A DNA stretch of 62,624 bases, taken from Timonella senegalensis JC301 (GTDB taxonomy: Bacteria; Actinomycetota; Actinomycetes; Actinomycetales; Cellulomonadaceae). This document shows positions 60,365 through 62,624 of the stretch, one piece after another; positions within the stretch are counted from its first letter, which is position 1, and each line of letters begins with the position of its first letter. The notes below the pieces were generated by a model. That model searched no databases. It saw only the letters and a list, made by a program, of their open reading frames with translations, and was not told the DNA's origin. Position numbers and translations under genes: made by a program. The DNA is taken from NCBI RefSeq assembly GCF_000312125.1, contig NZ_HE978642.1, positions 246,449-309,072 on the forward strand, given 5' to 3'.

Positions 60365-60375
60365 GCACACGTGGT

Positions 60376-61311
60376 CTAGCCGTCTTGGGAGACAACCCAC
60401 TGTGCCATCTGGGAAACGTCAGTGTGCAAGAACTTAAAGTCCAAGGCCTTAAGGATCGTAGGTTCTACGCGAACGCCTGAGACGATCTCTGACGAAAACT
60501 CTCCAACAACGAGGCGCAAGGCAGGGGCGGGTACCTTGAAGAATGACGGCCTGTGGTAGGCGTGCGCAAGGGCGGCCGTCACCTCCTGGTTGGTTGCGGC
60601 TCCTGGGGAAACCAAGTTGACGGGGCCCCATGCGCGCTCGTCGTCGAGGATGTGCAGCATCGCGCGAACGTGATCCTCTAGTGTGATCCAACTCCACAGC
60701 TGGCTTCCAGACCCGAGCGGGCCGCCCACACCAAGCTTGAGCGGAAGCAGCAGTTTTTCGAGCGCGCCACCCTCGGGGCTCATCACGAGGCCGGTTCTCA
60801 GATAAGCCAGGCGTGTGCCCACCGTCATTGCGGGGTGCGCCGCCATTTCCCAACGCTCACACACAGAGGACAGGAAGGTGTCGCCGGGGTCGCTGCTCTC
60901 GTCAACCGTGTAGTTGGGAAAGCCGTAGTACCCGGTGGCGGAAGCGGACAGGAACGCCTCCGGGGGAGTCGATGAGTTCCGAATTGCGCGAGTGAGAGTC
61001 GTGGTTGCGTCGATTCGTGACTTCAGGATGTCGCGCTTGTACTGACGGTTCCATCGCTTGCCGCCGATACTAGCTCCAGCCAGGTTTATGACTGCGTCGG
61101 CATTGTCAACGATGTGCTGGTCCAACTGACCCGCGGAGGGGTCCCAGACCATGTCCTCGACTTGGCTATAGTGCTCGAGGTTTGAGGTTCCCGTGCTTGC
61201 CGGACGGCTGAGGCGAATGACGTGATCCCCGCGCTCCGCGAGTCTCCGCACGAGGTGGGTTCCGATGAGCCCGGACGCTCCTGCAATGACGATGTGCTTG
61301 TTCTGGGCCAT
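60376..61311 (-). CDS. TIGR01777-family SDR (YfcH-like) protein
   Basis: 311-residue extended-SDR-like protein. The nucleotide motif is HIVIAGASGLIGTHLVRRLAERGDHVI (residues 6-32). NLAGASIGGKRW is the family hallmark; SASATGYYGF holds the Ser/Tyr region. The C-terminal domain (DUF1731-like) contains VPAPALRLVVGEFSSEIVSGVRVEPTILKALDF. Cofactor NAD(P) is likely; substrate unknown. Leaderless start: TAGGAT lies 6 nt before the ATG at 61311. It stands between the pseudokinase gene (convergent) and the E2 gene, as in Mycobacterium. Confidence 0.93.
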   Translation of the reverse strand: MAQNKHIVIAGASGLIGTHLVRRLAERGDHVIRLSRPASTGTSNLEHYSQVEDMVWDPSAGQLDQHIVDNADAVINLAGASIGGKRWNRQYKRDILKSRIDATTTLTRAIRNSSTPPEAFLSASATGYYGFPNYTVDESSDPGDTFLSSVCERWEMAAHPAMTVGTRLAYLRTGLVMSPEGGALEKLLLPLKLGVGGPLGSGSQLWSWITLEDHVRAMLHILDDERAWGPVNLVSPGAATNQEVTAALAHAYHRPSFFKVPAPALRLVVGEFSSEIVSGVRVEPTILKALDFKFLHTDVSQMAQWVVSQDG

Positions 61312-61317
61312 CCATTA

Positions 61318-61323
61318 ATCCTA
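61318..61323 (-). promoter_or_regulatory. -10 element TAGGAT (leaderless, TIGR01777 gene)
   Basis: TAGGAT is 6 nt before the ATG on the minus strand. Confidence 0.5.
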
Positions 61324-61370
61324 CGGGTAAAAGTGCATGTTTGCAGGTGGATGGCTCGCAGCATGGAAAA

Positions 61371-61414
61371 AGGATCGGGGTGGGGAACGCTTGCGCGTTC
61401 CCCACCCCGATCCT
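61371..61414 (-). terminator. Hairpin terminator after the E2 gene
   Basis: A perfect 20-bp inverted repeat (61371-61390 and 61395-61414), loop TTGC, between the E2 stop and the SDR gene on the same strand. Confidence 0.88.
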
Positions 61415-61432
61415 ATGAAGTACTAGCGGACC

Positions 61433-62623
61433 TTACAGGCCGAGCTTGTCTTCGAAAGCACCCTCTTCAATACGAGCCTTTACAGCCGAGAGGAAGCGCG
61501 ATGCGTCCGCGCCGTCCACGAGGCGGTGGTCGTACGAGATGGAGAGGTAGGTGAAGGTACGGATTGCGATGACGTCCTCGCCGTCCGAGCCCTTAACAAC
61601 CGCTGGGCGCTTGACCATCGTGCCGGTACCCATGATCGCGGAGGTGCCGACTGGAACGATTGGAGTATCGAACAGCGCGCCACCGGAGCCGGTGTTGGTG
61701 ATGGTGAAGGTCGCGCCGGACAGTTCGTCAGGCTTTACCTTGTTGTCGCGGGTGCGAGCACCAAGGTCACCGATCGACGAAGCAAAGCCCGCTAGGTCGA
61801 GGTCGCCAGCATTCTTGATGACAGGAACGAGGAGTCCGCGCTCGGTGTCAACCGCGATACCGATGTTTTCGGTGGCTGGGTAGGTGATGGTCTTGTCAGC
61901 AAGAACACCGTTGACCTTTGGGTAAGCCTGGAGCGCCTCGGTAGCAGCGAGTGCGTAGAACGAGAGGAACGTCAGGTTGGCGTTGTGCTTAGCCTTGAAG
62001 GCTTCCTTGACCTTAGTGCGCAGCTTGACGATGTTGGTGACATCGACCTCCATGACGGTGGTGAGCTGGGCCTGGGTCTGGAGTGCCTCGACCATGCGCT
62101 CTGCGATGATCTGGCGAAGACGGCTGGCCTTCTCGGTGGTTCCACGCAGTGGCGAAACTGGGAGAACGGTCGATGCCTTCTTTACCTCTCCAGCAGGAGC
62201 AGCGGCTGCAGGCGCAGCAGCGGCTGGAGCCGGAGTCGCGGCGGCGAGGACGTCTTCCTTACGGATACGTCCGCCAACGCCGGTTCCTGCAAGGGTGGAA
62301 AGGTCCACGCCCTTTTCAGCGGCAAGCTTGCGGACGAGAGGAGTGACGTAGCCGCCCTTCTTGACTGCGTCGGCTGCTGGAACTGCTGGAGCAGCAGGAA
62401 CTGGTGCAGGTGCTGCTGGCGCTGCTGGAGCTGGTGCCGGTGCTGGAGCTGGTGCAGGAGCGGCAGGCGCTGCTGGTGCTGCTGGTGCCGGTGCTGCAAC
62501 TGGCGCAGCAGCAGGTGCTGGTGCAGCGGCTGGAGCGGATCCGCCGATGATGGCGAGTGCGTCGCCAACCTCTGCGGTCTCGTCTTCCTGGACCAGAATC
62601 TGGGTCAGGACGCCTGCGAATGG
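61433..62623 (-). CDS. sucB: Dihydrolipoamide acyltransferase (E2), 5' part missing
   Basis: C-terminal 396 residues of the E2 component of a 2-oxo acid dehydrogenase complex. The frame runs off the right edge. Visible are the end of a lipoyl domain (FAGVLTQILVQEDETAEVGDALAIIGG), a long Ala/Pro linker (about 60 residues), the E3-binding domain (YVTPLVRKLAAEKGVDLSTLAGTGVGGRIRKEDVL), and the catalytic domain ending in SYDHRLVDGADASRFL, where His and Asp catalyse transfer. Actinobacteria often use one E2 (called SucB or DlaT) with AceE for pyruvate; aceE is in this window. The GTG at 62308 in the linker is not the start. Confidence 0.94.
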   Translation of the reverse strand, partial: PFAGVLTQILVQEDETAEVGDALAIIGGSAPAAAPAPAAAPVAAPAPAAPAAPAAPAPAPAPAPAPAAPAAPAPVPAAPAVPAADAVKKGGYVTPLVRKLAAEKGVDLSTLAGTGVGGRIRKEDVLAAATPAPAAAAPAAAAPAGEVKKASTVLPVSPLRGTTEKASRLRQIIAERMVEALQTQAQLTTVMEVDVTNIVKLRTKVKEAFKAKHNANLTFLSFYALAATEALQAYPKVNGVLADKTITYPATENIGIAVDTERGLLVPVIKNAGDLDLAGFASSIGDLGARTRDNKVKPDELSGATFTITNTGSGGALFDTPIVPVGTSAIMGTGTMVKRPAVVKGSDGEDVIAIRTFTYLSISYDHRLVDGADASRFLSAVKARIEEGAFEDKLGL

Positions 62624-62624
62624 T

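Noticed and set aside
62182-62568. 128-residue open frame rich in His/Gln/Leu opposite in frame to the E2 linker
   Set aside because: It is an out-of-frame reading of the Ala/Pro linker repeats, not a gene.

Overview
The window is a chromosomal segment of a fairly high-GC (about 60% by eye) actinobacterium. The evidence is the gene content and order: dgt-dnaG; fasR-fabD-fabH-acpP-fabF next to a DUF3145 gene; aceE beside a DUF3052 gene and an AhpE-type peroxiredoxin; a polyphosphate glucokinase; a class A RNase P RNA; glnA2-glnE; and glnA1 next to RDD, DUF4191, TIGR01777 and E2 genes. This resembles Streptomyces and Mycobacterium loci, but a fab-type FAS II operon and the moderate GC suggest a Micrococcales/Actinomycetales-like organism. 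I cannot name the genus. No phage, transposon, IS or CRISPR array is visible.

Layout. 1-5.4 kb: end of dgt, dnaG, a tRNA with CAU anticodon, two tandem tRNA-Asn, def and a DUF3145 gene. 5.5-10.6 kb: the type II fatty-acid synthesis operon (minus strand) and its PucR-type regulator. Matching palindromes stand before the regulator and before fabD. 10.7-15.7 kb: a TPR-like protein, aceE, the DUF3052 gene and the peroxiredoxin. 15.7-27.5 kb: an accessory catabolic region with two Gfo/Idh/MocA dehydrogenases, an IclR regulator, a sugar-type ABC importer without its ATPase, an epimerase-like protein, a DapA-like aldolase/lyase, a hydroxyacid dehydrogenase and L-serine dehydratase; a transaldolase follows from its own promoter. 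Its substrate is not known. 28.8-36.2 kb: pepN (frameshifted), a TDT transporter, GNAT, pirin (frameshifted), AhpD-like and DHA2 efflux genes. 36.2-41.4 kb: duplicated tRNA-Val genes with palindromic repeats, then a large secreted double beta-propeller protein.

41.6-49.4 kb: housekeeping genes (Nif3-like, zinc-ribbon coiled coil, yaaA, rnpB, ppgK, map, a 60-residue protein, panB, nadE). 49.5-57.2 kb: a nitrogen module of glnA2, glnE and glnA1, with a well-spaced GlnR-type box before glnA1 and an AI-2E-family membrane protein between. 57.3 kb to the end: RDD and DUF4191 membrane proteins, a membrane-anchored pseudokinase-like protein, a TIGR01777 SDR, and the truncated E2 acyltransferase gene.

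Recurring features. Many genes start 6-7 nt after a TANNNT hexamer with no Shine-Dalgarno, which points to widespread leaderless transcription. Long perfect hairpins separate most convergent genes. Three genes (solute-binding protein, pepN, pirin) each carry a one-base indel that is either sequence error or recent decay.
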